Origin: Erodium maritimum
Taxonomy: Eukaryota > Streptophyta > Magnoliopsida > Geraniales > Geraniaceae
NCBI GenBank assembly: GCA_963921825.1
Contig: OY997589.1
Location: forward strand, 43,224,638-43,288,637
Direction of reading: 5' to 3'
DNA length: 64,000 bases
A program made the translations under genes and the position numbers. Under the pieces are notes generated by a model. It made no database searches. It was not told the origin of the DNA and worked only from the letters and a program-made list of their open reading frames with translations. Below, one piece after another: positions 22,039-33,154 of the stretch. Within the stretch, counting starts at the first letter, position 1, and each line of letters begins with the position of its first letter.

Positions 22039-25008
22039 TGTAAGAACCGCCCCCGGTCGATCCCGGTCGAACCGAAGGTTTTTGGCAAAAGTTGACTTTT
22101 TACCGGAAAAGTCAACCGATGACTCCGGGAGTCAGTCGGGACCTTTCTGGGACCCCAAAAGCTTAGCCTTCGTTACGGTTAGCTTAGTTGGGTCATTTCC
22201 TTTCAAATGACACCTTTTGTGAAAAAGTCAAACCCGGGTCAAACTAAGTCGATTTTGGATTATTATCGAATAAAATAATAAGAGCTGAGATATTTTGGGG
22301 TAGAGTGGTCCCCACATGGACACATGTCCATGTTAGCTTGGAGTGGAAGAAAAGGGGGTTAAAAGACCAAATGGTCCCCACTTAAGGACAAATGAGAGAA
22401 AGAGGGGCTAAAGGACGAAAGGGACATTTCCACCTTGAGGATAAGACCACATGGGGCAAAAATTTATGCATTTTTCTCACCTTGGCCGACCAACTTGCTA
22501 GCTAGAAGAGAGAGAAACCAAAAACTTTATTGAAGCTCCCTTGAAGCTTGAAGAAGAAGCAAGAGAAACGAGGCTCATTTTTGACCATTTCTGCACCAAA
22601 TCTTCTCAAATTTACTTCATCTCTTCATTTCCAAGAGGTTGGTATGCTTTATTTCCTCATTTGATGAAATTAATGTTGTGGGTTTGAGTAGAGATGACTT
22701 GAACTAGTGGGTTTTGGGTGTTGGATGACTTAAATGTTGATTTGTGAAGAAGAGGTGGAGTTAGATGATGGAGATAACTTGGTTTGAGTAGTTTTTGATG
22801 AAACCCACTTGGGTCTTGAAACTTTGGATGAATTGAGGTAAAATTGAAGTTCTAAAGCTTAAAAATGGTGATTTGGAGAACCTAGAACTAGTTAGGAGCT
22901 TGTTGGAGAAATTTGATAATTTTTCCAACGATCGGAGGCTCGCCGGAGCTCCGGCCGGTCGCCGGAATCCGGCCACCAGAGAGGGAAGGGACCGGCCATG
23001 GCTCGGTCATCCTTGGAAAGGACCGGCCATGGTCCGACCACCTTGAACCGTGACCGGCCGGCCGGTTTGGCCATACACGGCCATGTGTGGCCGTGGGGCC
23101 CACATGGCCGGGTTTTGGTGATTTCATAAACTGGACGATCGTGGGTGAACCCTGGGACGATGTTTTCACACCCGGAACGAATTATGGATGTGATTCATGA
23201 AATTTCGGAAAAAGCGATTAGAAACTTTAATTGCAAAATTTGGAAGACTCGGACCCCGGAATTGGATTCCGTCAAGTGCGTTGGAGCAAGTAATTTAATT
23301 ATGTTGTCAGACACGAAAAAGGGAATTTCTGGAGTCCCGAGGAACGTTTTCCCGATTCCGGGCAAAATGGTCCTTCCGGGCCCATTTTGCTAAGTTGAGC
23401 AATTGGGATTAGCTTGGGTATTTCCCTCTTTAATCCTCACTTGAATTAGCATTAATTCTTATATTGCTTGTAATATGCATCAACGTTTTAGGACTAAAGA
23501 CTACAATCAATCACAATCAACAATTAATTCTAAGGCTCGACATGGCCATTCTACCAGCACGACAATTCCCACAATTGAAAGCGGTTATTCTAGTGAATCA
23601 CATCCTATATGCAAACTAAAACTCTTCCGGTTATTATTATCCTATATGCATACTATTAGCATTATTTAAGTTAAAAGTGGAGTTTGCTACTCTTCCCTAC
23701 CTCGAAAGTAATCCAATCCTAGCAGCGAACGACCTGCTAGCTTCCTCCTCGTCACTTCACGGGATCCAAGAATCTCCTCCTCCGCCATGCTAGGGTCCAA
23801 AGTTATCTTCTTTGATTTCTTTAAGAGTCATACCATGCTATATGAATGTGATACGAATGTTTGTTCTTGATATGATTGATCGAGTGAATGCGATGAATGT
23901 GAATTGAATTGTTGTCTTGTGATATGATCGGGTGAGTGATAGACCGATGTGATATGCTCGGTAAGTTGTGCCGGTAAGTTTTTGGTATGTGAGTTCATTG
24001 TATTGTGTTTGGTATGCTATTGTGTGGTTTTGTTTGTGTACCCCGAGGTGTGTTTCCGGGAAGATACCTAGGCCGATGTGCGTTTCTGGTATGGTATATG
24101 TTTGTCTACCCTGAGGGGGTAACTCCGGGAAGACATCGAGGCCGATGTGCGTTTCCGGTATGATGTACGTTGCTTACCTAGGCCGATGTGCATTTCCTGT
24201 ATGGTACATGATTGTGTACCCCGAGGGGTAACTCCGGGAAGACGTATAGGCCGATGTGCATTTCCGGTATGACGTATGGTTGTTTACCCTGAGGGGGTAG
24301 CTCCGGGAAGATATCTAGGCCGATGTGCGTTTCCGGTATGATATATTATTTGCCTTACCCCGATGTGCGTTTCTGGGAAGATATCTAGACCGAGGGGGTA
24401 TTCCGGTACGATATATTTATTGAGTTATGCGTGATGATTGAATTGTCCTGAATACTTGTTTTATGCTTGTGTGTTTTTGATCCGATCAACGTTGTAGCGG
24501 TCTTAGTAGCATCATGTCCCGTTGTTCGTATGTCTCTTCAGTTTAGTACTCTTATCGATGTTGTTATGTTTCCGTTGTTTTCTCTTTGGCTGTCAGTTTT
24601 GAGTAAGGGTTATCGATCGGGTATTTTCGGTAACGTAACAGAAGTCATTTTCCCTTTTACTATTTTTTCCTACTGAGCGTAAGCTCACCCCTCTGTTTTT
24701 ACTATTTTACAGGTTTCGTTGGTGAGTAGGCTTTTAGGACATCTCAGGGCTCGGGAGCTCATTGAGTGTCCGGGTGGTTACTGTATTAGAGACGTACTCT
24801 CTCATTTTGTATTAGACTTTATCTCATTGTGTTATATTTTTTAGCTTTTGACTCATAACATCGGTTTCAGATCATGTTTTATCGGAGTTATTTGATTGGA
24901 ACTAAATTTGGAGATTTAATCTGTTTAAGTTTACTTTTCTCTTTATCATTTAATTGTTATTTTAGTTCACGTCTCGAGTCCGGTCAAAACCGGATTTGGG
25001 GCGTGACA
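22039..25008 (+). mobile_element. Solo LTR D, long gypsy family, inside element C pol
   Basis: This 2,970-bp solo LTR runs from TGTAAGAACCGCCCCCGG to GGGGCGTGACA, with target duplication CGCCC at 22034-22038 and 25009-25013. It belongs to the same family as 57471-60425: both begin with TGTAAGAACCGCCCCCGGTC and share the terminal GTCTCGAGTCCGGTCAAAAC. It contains a tandem array at 24036-24420 and the inverted repeat at 24674-24687. No internal region exists, so unequal recombination between the two LTRs of a full element is the usual explanation. Confidence 0.96.
24036..24420 (+). repeat. Degenerate tandem array inside solo LTR D
   Basis: Repeated units of about 60 bp contain CCGGGAAGAT, TAGGCCGATGTGCGTTTCCG and GTATG. 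A related array occurs in the sister LTR at about 59095-59660. Confidence 0.82.
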
Positions 25009-25013
25009 CGCCC

Positions 25014-27705
25014 TTACCGATACCCAACTATGCAGAAGATAGAGATCGAACGGATGGTCGCGGAGATGCTCCAGGCCGGAATTATTCGCGATATCACCAG
25101 TTCATTTTGCCTTTCCGGACATCCTTGTTCGGAAAAAGGACAATTCCGGGAGGCTCTATGTCGATTACAAGCATCTCAACGCCCTTACCATCCGTGACAA
25201 GTTCCCAATCCCTTTGGCCGACGAATTGCTCGACGAGCTTCAGGGCGCCTCATACTTCAACAAACTCGATCTTCGTTCTGGGTTCTACCAAATACGGATG
25301 AAGGAGGCTGACATTCCAAAGGCGGCCTTTTGCACCCACTTCGGCCACTACGAATTCTTGGTGATGCCCTTCGGCCTCACCAATGCCTCATCCACCTTCT
25401 AGTCACTGAAGAACGATGTGTTCAGGCCGTTGCTCAGGGTCTTCGTCCTGGTATTTTTTGACGACATACTTGTCTACTCGAAGACCTTGGATGAACACAC
25501 ATCTTACCTGCGTCTGGTGTTTGAGATTTTGGCCAAGGAGCACCTGTTTCTAAACCGCTCTAAGTGCATCTTCGCTCACAGAGAAATCGAGTATTTGGGG
25601 CACGTCGTCTATCCACAGGGCGTAGCTATGAATGCCAAGAAGATCGATTGCATCTTGGATTGGCCGATACCAACCACCACGAAGCAACTCCGAGGTTACC
25701 TTGGCCTCACGGGCTATTACAGGAAGTTCATCAAGAACTATGGCCTCATCGCTTGTCCACTCACGCAGTTGCTCAAAAAGGACTGCTTTGTGTTGTCCCC
25801 GGCAGCCACAGAGGCCTTTCATCTCCTCCAACGCGCAGTGTCTTCTGCCCCGGTATTGGCTCTCCCCAATTTCTCTCTTCCCTTCTATGTTGAGACTGAC
25901 GCGTCAAGTTTTGGTGTGAGGGAAGTGCTTTCTCAACTGGGTCGACATGTCGCCTTCTTCAGCAAGGCCTTAGGTCCTCGCCTTCAGACGTTGTCCGTCT
26001 ACGACAAGGAGATGCTAGCCATACTCCTTGCAGTTAAGCGATGGCACACTTACCTCTTGGGTCGCCATTTTGTGATCAAGACGGACCACCAAAGCTTGCG
26101 GTCCCTCCTGGACCAGCGCACATCTACACCAGCTCAGATGAAGTGGGTAATCAAGATGATGGGTTACGACTATGAGGTTCAGTTCCGGCGAGGTCACACC
26201 AACACAGTTGCAGACTCTCTATCGCGCCAATCACAAGAGGGCTCTTTGTTCTCAATCTCGACGGTCACTCCCACACTGTTGCAGCGCATCCGCAAATCTT
26301 GGACTTCGGACCCCAAAATCAAGAGTCTGCTACAAGAGCTCCATTCACATCCAACCCATGTAAAGGGCCATTACTGCTGGCAGAATGGACAATTGCTCCG
26401 CAAATCCAAATTGGTCGTGGGTAAAGATGCAACACTACGCTCTGATGTTTTGGGCTACTTTCATTCTTCTCCGACGGGGGGCCATTCAGGCATCCATGCC
26501 ACCTACAAGAGAATGTTGGGGCTTCTCTACTGGAAACGCCTCAAGCGCGATACCCACGACTTCATCATAGCCTGTATCACCTGCCAGAGGAACAAGCCGG
26601 ACCTTTCCGCTTCACCAGGCCTTTTGCAACCATTACCTATCCCCAATTCGGCATGGTCCAAAATCTCTATGGACTTCATCGACGGCTTGCCCCGTTGGCA
26701 TGTATGTGAGGTAACTTTCGTGGTAGTGGAACGTCTGTCAAAGTCCGCCCACTTCATCCCCTTGAAGCACCCATACTCTGCTCTCACCGTCGCCTAGCCT
26801 TTCTGGATAACATGTTCAAGCTCCACTGCATGCCCCAATCCATAGTCAGCGGCATAGATAAGGTCTTCATCTCTACCTTTTGGAAAGAATTGTGCAAGCT
26901 TCAGCACATCACTCAGAACATTTCCTCGGCCTACCACCCTCAGATTGACGGCAAAACTGAGGTGGTCAACCGCTGCTTGGAAACATACCTCAAGTGTATG
27001 TGTGGCGACTCACCCAAAGACTGGGCCAAGTGGATACCTCTTGTAGAGTGGTGGTACAACTCGACGTTCCACTCGTCGATCCAAACCACTCCCCACGAGG
27101 CTCTCTACGGCCAGCCCCCACCGACTTGGATCCCATACCTCTCAGGCCAGTCTGATGTCTCCACCGTCGATCGCAGGTTATCATCACGAGAGGATGTTTT
27201 GGCCTTACTCAAATTTCATCTTTCCAGAGCTCAGGCCCGGATGAAGACTCAGGCGGACCGCCACCGTTTGGAATGTTCTTTTGTTGTGGGAGATATAGTC
27301 TTCTTCAAGCTCCAACCATACCGACAATCATCCCTGGTTCGCCGCGCCAACCAGAAGCTCAGCCCAAAGTTCTATGGGCCTTTTCGCATAGCCTCAAAGA
27401 TCGGCCAAGTCGCTTATCGCTTGGACCTCCCTGCTGCTTCCAAGATCCATCCGACGTTCCACGTCTCTCAACTGAAGAAATTTGTGGGTTCCCAAATGGT
27501 CCGACCATCTCTTTCGGCGATCTCATCGGACGGCACTCTCCTGCGCACCCCACTTCAGATCCTGGATCGCCGGATGGTACAAAGGAAAAACAGAGCAGCC
27601 ACTTAGGTCCTGGTTCAATGGAGCAACACCTTCTCGGAAGATGCAACCTGGGAGTTTCTCTTCGATTTGCAGTCCCAATTCCCTAACTTTCCGATAAGTT
27701 CATGA
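25014..27705 (+). pseudogene. Element C pol: RT, RNase H, integrase and chromodomain
   Basis: This is the rest of the chromovirus polyprotein. RT motifs are [26 protein letters not shown], and LVFFDDILVYSKT with the FDD catalytic pair. RNase H follows with FYVETDASSFGV, YDKEMLAIL and FVIKTDHQSL. The integrase zinc finger reads GGHSGIHATYKRM then CITCQRNK, and its core starts with SMDFIDGLPR. The C-terminus ends in a chromodomain (VLVQWSNTFSEDATWEFLFDL). Defects seen are a frameshift near 25105-25150, TAG at 25400-25402, TAG plus a one-base shift at 26795-26800, and TAG at 27604-27606 just before the chromodomain. The 459-codon stretch 25418-26797 is open. It is inactive but recognisable throughout. 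Confidence 0.93.
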
Positions 27706-27735
27706 GGACACGAACTGTTTTGAAGGGGAGGGTAG

Positions 27736-28026
27736 TGATACGGGCTTTTGTATTTAGATCACTTTTAATTTCAGTATTTCCTTTTATTGTGCCTTGTTAT
27801 CCGGCCAAGCCCACGACCCAGTTGTATTGTTTGTCTTCTTCCTTAGCTTTTGTCTATAAGCTGAGGAAACGCAATGAGAATGTCATGACTACAGTAGTCT
27901 AAAATTGATAGTACTGTCCTCCTCCTTTCCCTCTCTCCTTCTCCTCTCCCCTTCCCCTCCTCCTCCTTCCCTCTACACATAGGGTCGAAACCCTAATTCC
28001 TGGCCACTCCTCATATAACCATAACA
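27736..28026 (+). repeat. 3' LTR of element C
   Basis: This 291-bp partner of 10533-10823 is preceded by purine tract GAAGGGGAGGGTAG (27722-27735) and followed by target duplication AATAG. Confidence 0.95.
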
Positions 28027-28070
28027 AATAGGATGTTTGGACGGGTGTTTACGAGTTGTGTCGCCATTAT

Positions 28071-28400
28071 ATTATTTGAGTCTCTATTCGAATATGAGAT
28101 ATCAAACCCAAGAATTGAGATCAATCATCACATTGAACGCCATTTGGAATCTCGAAGATGGTTGGTGGATATTACGCATTGTGTTTAAAGTCCCGTCTTA
28201 AGTTTAATGAAGCTTTCTTTAAAAAAATGATTTATATTATTTGAGTCTCTATTCGAATAGGAGATATCAAACCCAAGAATTGAGATCAATCATCACACTG
28301 AACGTCATTTGGAATCTCGAAGATGGTTGGTGGATATTACGCGTTGTGTTTAAAGTCCCGTCTTAAGTTTAATGAAGCTTTCTTTAAAAAAAATGATGTA
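28071..28400 (+). repeat. 165-bp tandem duplication upstream of the PPR gene
   Basis: Two units start with ATTATTTGAGTCTCTATTCG at 28071 and 28236. They differ at about four positions plus the length of an A run. The array sits between element C and the putative 5'UTR exon of the PPR gene, so it may duplicate promoter sequence. Confidence 0.93.
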
Positions 28401-28409
28401 ATAAAAAAA

Positions 28410-29693
28410 ACCTAAAAAATCAAGAGAGACACCAAACGGAAGCCCGAAACCAAACCATTGTTCCCTCCCAAAATCCTCAAACCGCGAGCAACTTCCGATT
28501 CTCCGACGCCGTCGCCGTCGGACCACAGCCGCGGAAACCTCCACCCCAGTCGTCTGCTCAAGCAGACGTAAGTAAGTTTCAGTCTCGTCTCGTCAATTCC
28601 TTGGGTACGCTTCTCGTTTTCTGCTGGTTTCCGGTGAGAGCAGAGGTAAATTTCTCACCCATGCTTCTTTCTTTTGTTTTTGAAATTTACACTTTCTTCT
28701 TGTCTGTTTCTAGGGAAACCCCATGAATTTAGGTGGTGGATAGTGTGAAAATCTTAATAGTTATCACAATTGCATTGGGTTCAGCTTGTTTTTTTGCCGT
28801 CAATGAGATGAAATTCGTGTCACTGTTCTGGTCTAATCCTTGATTTTTTTATTCTAAAACGAAAGCATTAATAGTTGGTGATGACCATATCAGTTTAACA
28901 TATAGTTGATGACCCAATAATCTTGACACACACACAGTTGATTATCAATATGCATGGTAGTCGGTGATGATGACCAAATCTTCCATTGCATCACTGAGCA
29001 GCAGTTAGTTATTGATTTTTAGTTGTTTTAGTTGTTGTGTTGGTTTAATGCATGAATCAATACACAAACTGGAGAGGAAGTAGCGGTGGAGATGGTATGC
29101 TTGAGACCCTCCACTTTTAGTTTAAAAGTCTGTTTCTAAATTTGGTGGGCATCTATGAAATATGTGATTGTGGGTTGAGTCTTGTAGTATGTTTAATATC
29201 ATTATGGATTGAGTTTTGAGGCTAGGATTTGATAATTGATTCTTTCTTGGTACAAGGAGACTGCACTTTCATTTATTAGGAATGTACTGTAGCTGTATGC
29301 TCTTTTTTTGTTCTTTTGGAAGGCTGGCTTGTTTTAAGTTAGGAGCCAACTGCAGTAACATTTCGATTTTGGTTTGTTTAGCTACTCTATTTATAGTGAA
29401 CTTTAATTTAATGTCATATCATCACTTGTACAAACCAATTATGAAAGAAGGGAACGAAGACTTGAGATGGGTTTGTTGTCTCCAGAGCATAGAATGACTG
29501 AGATATGATTAGGTTGAAAGTTAAATGAGTTCTCGTTTTGTGTTTTTTATTTCATTTAAAAATCAAAAGCATATTTTTTTTAAGGTTTTTGCAATTACCC
29601 ATTTTCAATGTTTTTGATCTATTGTATGTTTACATGTCATGTGTTGAACGCTTGAAGCAGTAATGGTGGAGTGAGATAATTCTTACATTTCCT
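28410..29693 (+). promoter_or_regulatory. Probable 5'UTR of PPR gene with a 1.1-kb intron and a mini-uORF
   Basis: A pyrimidine-rich, GC-richer stretch (about 28420-28568) looks like a leader exon and ends at CAGAC followed by GTAAGTAAG, a strong donor at 28569. The DNA beyond it is T-rich, as plant introns are, and TTGAAGCAG at 29652-29660 is a good acceptor 33 bases before the PPR start. A four-codon upstream ORF (ATG GTG GAG TGA, 29663-29674) lies between them. A 71-codon frame at 29282-29497 within the intron has no recognisable content. The splice sites are inferred; only RNA reads could prove them. Confidence 0.5.
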
Positions 29694-32147
29694 ATGAGAC
29701 CATTCAGAGCAAAAGCACTCCAAAACGTTGCTTCTCATATCGGTTTTCGATCTCCAAAACCAAACCCAGATGTTCCGAGTTATGTGGATGCTCGAATCAT
29801 CAAAACAGGGTTCAACCCGAATACGTTTCAGTCTAATTCCCAGCTCAAGAAGTTGCTGGGAAGTGGTAAATTGGATCAGGCACGCCAAGTGTTTGATGGA
29901 ATCCCTCAAAAGAATATAATTTCTACTAACACGATGATAATGGGCTATGTGAAATCAGGTGATTTTCCTAAAGCAAGAGAGTTGTTTGATGGCATGGTCG
30001 ATCGTACAGAAGTGACTTGGACGATTCTAATTGGTGGGTATTCCAAAAGTAATCAATTTCCGGAAGCATTTAAGCTTTTTGCTGAGATGTGTAGGCTTGG
30101 GATAGAGGTAGATTACGTGACATATGCATCTCTTCTGTCAGGATGTGCTAATCCAGCGACTAGGGGTGAAGTGCTTCAAGTTCACTCCCATACCATAAGA
30201 TCGGGATGTGATTCAGCTCTTGTTGTTTCCAATTCTTTGGTTGATTCTTATTGCAAAATTCATTGCCTTGATTTGGCTCGCCGGTTGTTCGAGGAAATGC
30301 CCCAGAAGACTTCTGTAACTTTCAATACCTTGATAACAGGCTACAGAAAAGATGGTATGAATGAAGAGGCACTTAAACTCTTTCTCAAAATGCAGGAACT
30401 GGGTTTCAAGCCTTCTGAATTTACTTTTGCTGCTGTGGTATCTGCTGCAAATGGGTTAGATGATAGAATACTTGGGTGTCAACTTCATGGTCTTGTGGTG
30501 AAGACCAATTATTTTTGGAATGTATTTGTGGGGAATGCATTGCTTGATTTTTACTCAAAACAAGACTTCCTACTTGAGGGTGGAAAACTTTTTGATGAAA
30601 TGCCAGTGTTAGATGGAGTGTCTTATAATATTATTATCACGGGATATGCGAGGGATGGACGATTAAAAGAGTGCTTCAGTCTGTTCCACGAATTACAGTA
30701 TACCAGATTTGAGCGAAGACGATTCCCTTTTGCAACAATGTTGAGCATAGCAGCAAATACACCCGACATTGAAATGGGTAGGCAAATTCATGCTCAGGCT
30801 ATAGTGTCAAGAGCCATCTCTGAGATTCAGGTGGGAAATTCTCTGGTTGACATGTATGCCAAGTGCAAAAGATTTGATGAAGCCAAAATGATTTTTGTAG
30901 ATCTGGCTCACAAAAGCACGATTCCATGGACAGCCATGATCTCGGCTTATGTCCAAAATGGACTCTATGAAGAAGGCATGTGGCTGTTCAACGAGATGCG
31001 CAGATCCAATGTAAGTGCCGATCAAACCACATTGGCAAGTGTTTTGCGAGCTTCTGCAAATTTGGCTTCATTCTCATTAGGCGAGCAAGTACATTCATTG
31101 GTAATTCGATCAGGTTTCATGTCTAGCGTATATTCTGGAAGTGCACTCATTGATGTATATGCAAAATGTGGATCCATAAAGAATGCAGTGAAAACCTTCC
31201 GTGAGATGCCTGAAAGGAATATAGTTTCTTGGAATGCCCTATTCTCGGCTTATGCCCAAACTGGAGATGGTGTGGCTACTCTTAAATCCTTTGAAGAGAT
31301 GGTTCAGTCAGGCTTGCAACCCGATTCAATCAGCTTCCTCTGTGTGTTAACTGCTTGCAACCATAGTGGACTCATTGAAGAAGGACAAGAATACTTTTGT
31401 TCCATGAATCGGCTCTATAAGCTTGTTCCGAAGAGGGAACACTATGCATCCATGGTAGATATGTTGTGCCGTAATGGAAGATTTGATGAGGCGGAGAGGT
31501 TGATGACTGAAATGCCCTTTGATCCTAATGAGGTTATGTGGACTTCAGTTTTGAACTCATGTAGAATTCACAAGAAGCAAGAATTGGGTCAGAAAGCTGC
31601 AGAACATCTTTTTAACATGCAGAGTCTTAGAGATGGTGCCGCGTTTGTGAACATGTCCAACATCTATGCAGCTGCAGGTCAATGGGACAGTGTGGGGAAG
31701 ATAAAAAGGGCAATGAGGGATCGAGGAGTTAAGAAGTTGCCGGCATATAGCTGGGTTGAGATCAAACGCCAGACCCACATATTCTCTTCAAATGATAAAT
31801 CACACCCACAAATGAAGAACATACTGATAAAGATTGATACATTGACTCAGCAGATGGAAGAGGAAGGTTACAAGGCAGACACAAGCTGTTCCCTTCACAA
31901 TGTGGACGAGGAAACCAAAGCAGAGTCTCTGAAATACCATAGTGAACGGTTAGCCATTGCATATGTGCTGATCAGTACACCAGAAGGTATGCCAATATTG
32001 GTGATGAAGAACCTGCGAGCTTGCACTGACTGCCATGCTGCAATCAAAGTGATCTCCAAGATTGTTGGAAGAGATATTACAGTTAGGGATTCAAGCAGGT
32101 TTCATCATTTTAAAGATGGGATTTGCTCATGTGGGGATTATTGGTAG
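29694..32147 (+). CDS. PLS-class pentatricopeptide repeat protein with DYW deaminase domain
   Basis: This intact single-exon gene of 817 codons is the clearest functional gene here. PLS-class PPR-DYW proteins act in mitochondria or chloroplasts and specify C-to-U editing sites in RNA (family knowledge). The N-terminus (MRPFRAKALQNVASHIGFR) is basic and lacks acidic residues, as expected of an organelle targeting peptide. PPR motifs run from about residue 45 to 600, with units such as NTMIMGYVKSGDFPKARELFDGM and NTLITGYRKDGMNEEALKLF. The E and E+ regions follow (VMWTSVLNSCRIHKKQELG, GAAFVNMSNIYAAAGQWDSV). The DYW domain has the deaminase signature HSE at 749-751 and CTDCH starting at 777, the second zinc site HH..CSC, and the exact C-terminal DYW. 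The editing target cannot be told from sequence. The ATG chosen gives a full motif series, and no frame defect is visible. Confidence 0.96.
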   Translation: MRPFRAKALQNVASHIGFRSPKPNPDVPSYVDARIIKTGFNPNTFQSNSQLKKLLGSGKLDQARQVFDGIPQKNIISTNTMIMGYVKSGDFPKARELFDGMVDRTEVTWTILIGGYSKSNQFPEAFKLFAEMCRLGIEVDYVTYASLLSGCANPATRGEVLQVHSHTIRSGCDSALVVSNSLVDSYCKIHCLDLARRLFEEMPQKTSVTFNTLITGYRKDGMNEEALKLFLKMQELGFKPSEFTFAAVVSAANGLDDRILGCQLHGLVVKTNYFWNVFVGNALLDFYSKQDFLLEGGKLFDEMPVLDGVSYNIIITGYARDGRLKECFSLFHELQYTRFERRRFPFATMLSIAANTPDIEMGRQIHAQAIVSRAISEIQVGNSLVDMYAKCKRFDEAKMIFVDLAHKSTIPWTAMISAYVQNGLYEEGMWLFNEMRRSNVSADQTTLASVLRASANLASFSLGEQVHSLVIRSGFMSSVYSGSALIDVYAKCGSIKNAVKTFREMPERNIVSWNALFSAYAQTGDGVATLKSFEEMVQSGLQPDSISFLCVLTACNHSGLIEEGQEYFCSMNRLYKLVPKREHYASMVDMLCRNGRFDEAERLMTEMPFDPNEVMWTSVLNSCRIHKKQELGQKAAEHLFNMQSLRDGAAFVNMSNIYAAAGQWDSVGKIKRAMRDRGVKKLPAYSWVEIKRQTHIFSSNDKSHPQMKNILIKIDTLTQQMEEEGYKADTSCSLHNVDEETKAESLKYHSERLAIAYVLISTPEGMPILVMKNLRACTDCHAAIKVISKIVGRDITVRDSSRFHHFKDGICSCGDYW

Positions 32148-32999
32148 AATTCATTGAATCCCCTAAAAGCTGAATCCTTACCCCAAGCATACAGCGTTCT
32201 GATTTTACTATGAATGCAGAACCGTGGACATGACTACAATGTTGACGACCGAAGATCTAGGTATTTTGCAGATGGGTGATTAGAGTATGCGTCAACAGAG
32301 GACACAGTTGTAAGCTGGTCTGGGGTGTTTGGTCGAGATCAATTTTTTTACAAATATAATTATATTAAAACTTAAGATACAATTCTATTGCTTACTCTAA
32401 CCTTAGTTGAAAGGTGAATGCCAATTTGGGCATTAATTAGTGAAGCTTGACAGTAGTTATGAAATGATGTCTTTTTTTGTCCTGCTTCATGTTTCTTTTG
32501 TTCATGCAGGCTCATTATTGCTTGGCCACTGTCATGAGAACATATGAGAAGTTGGATCTCGAATTCAGTCACGATATTATAGCACTTTTTGTGAAAAAGT
32601 GACTTAAATCACAACTAGGCAACATTCCTAGTCTTGCACTTTGTGCACAATCTATTCCGAGCAAAGCTCTGCTCTTGATAATTATGTTTAGTAAGATTTA
32701 AATCCATATACATCTAAAATTGTTTTCATCTTCTTATATTTATGGATTGTATAATTTACAAAATTAAAGTTCCTATATGGCAGGATGACGCTACTCTCGG
32801 CATATCAACTATGTCTAAGTGGATTTACCCATATGTAAAAACATACAATAGATCAAGCTTGCTGAATATGCAGATGTACATGTATGTGTTCCTCAATAGA
32901 TCTTGTTGCATTTCTAATTTTTATTGCTGGTTTTGATAATTCGAAGGCCCGCCAGAGCATGAGCCAGAATTAATCTGACCGACAAGGTAAGAAGTTAGT
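32148..32999. other. PPR 3' flank, no gene seen
   Basis: AT-rich sequence presumably includes the PPR 3'UTR and polyadenylation region. Short frames have no recognisable content. Confidence 0.5.
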
Positions 33000-33154
33000 G
33001 TTGGAACAGCAAGAGGTTTGGATTACCTTCACGAAAAATGGAGATTGTACGCATAGAAGTTCCAGCTATCAATGTTCTTCGCGATAAGGATCCCAATGCA
33101 TAGATCTGGCTTTAAGTTGGCAAAACTTGATGAAGAGGACAGCGCACACAAGTA
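33000..33154 (+). pseudogene. Decayed receptor-like kinase fragment
   Basis: One frame reads VGTARGLDYLHEKWRLYA, then a stop and a degraded stretch. A neighbouring frame ends GFKLAKLDEEDSAHK. This follows the kinase subdomain VI-VII text of plant LRR receptor kinases, where a GLAYLHEE-type motif leads to the catalytic loop and then to the activation-segment motif ending LAKLDEE. The catalytic HRD and the DFG are destroyed by substitutions, a stop and frame slippage. Only about 155 bp is recognisable. I see no other exons with confidence, so this is a relic and not a gene. Confidence 0.55.

Larger units (their letters stand above)
10533..28026 (+). mobile_element. Short-LTR Ty3/gypsy chromovirus (element C), carrying two nested insertions
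   Basis: Complete boundaries are visible. The LTRs are 10533-10823 and 27736-28026, both 291 bp, beginning TGATACG and ending CCATAACA. The target duplication AATAG is at 10528-10532 and 28027-28031. A primer-binding site TGGTATCAGACT is at 10825-10836, and a purine tract GAAGGGGAGGGTAG abuts the 3' LTR. Gag, protease, RT, RNase H, integrase and a C-terminal chromodomain can be read in order, so it is a chromovirus. Removing nested element B (with its TSD copy) and solo LTR D leaves about 5.2 kb, the right size for an element of this kind. Several stops and frameshifts make it inactive. The LTRs differ at roughly 16 of 291 positions by my count. Confidence 0.95.
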
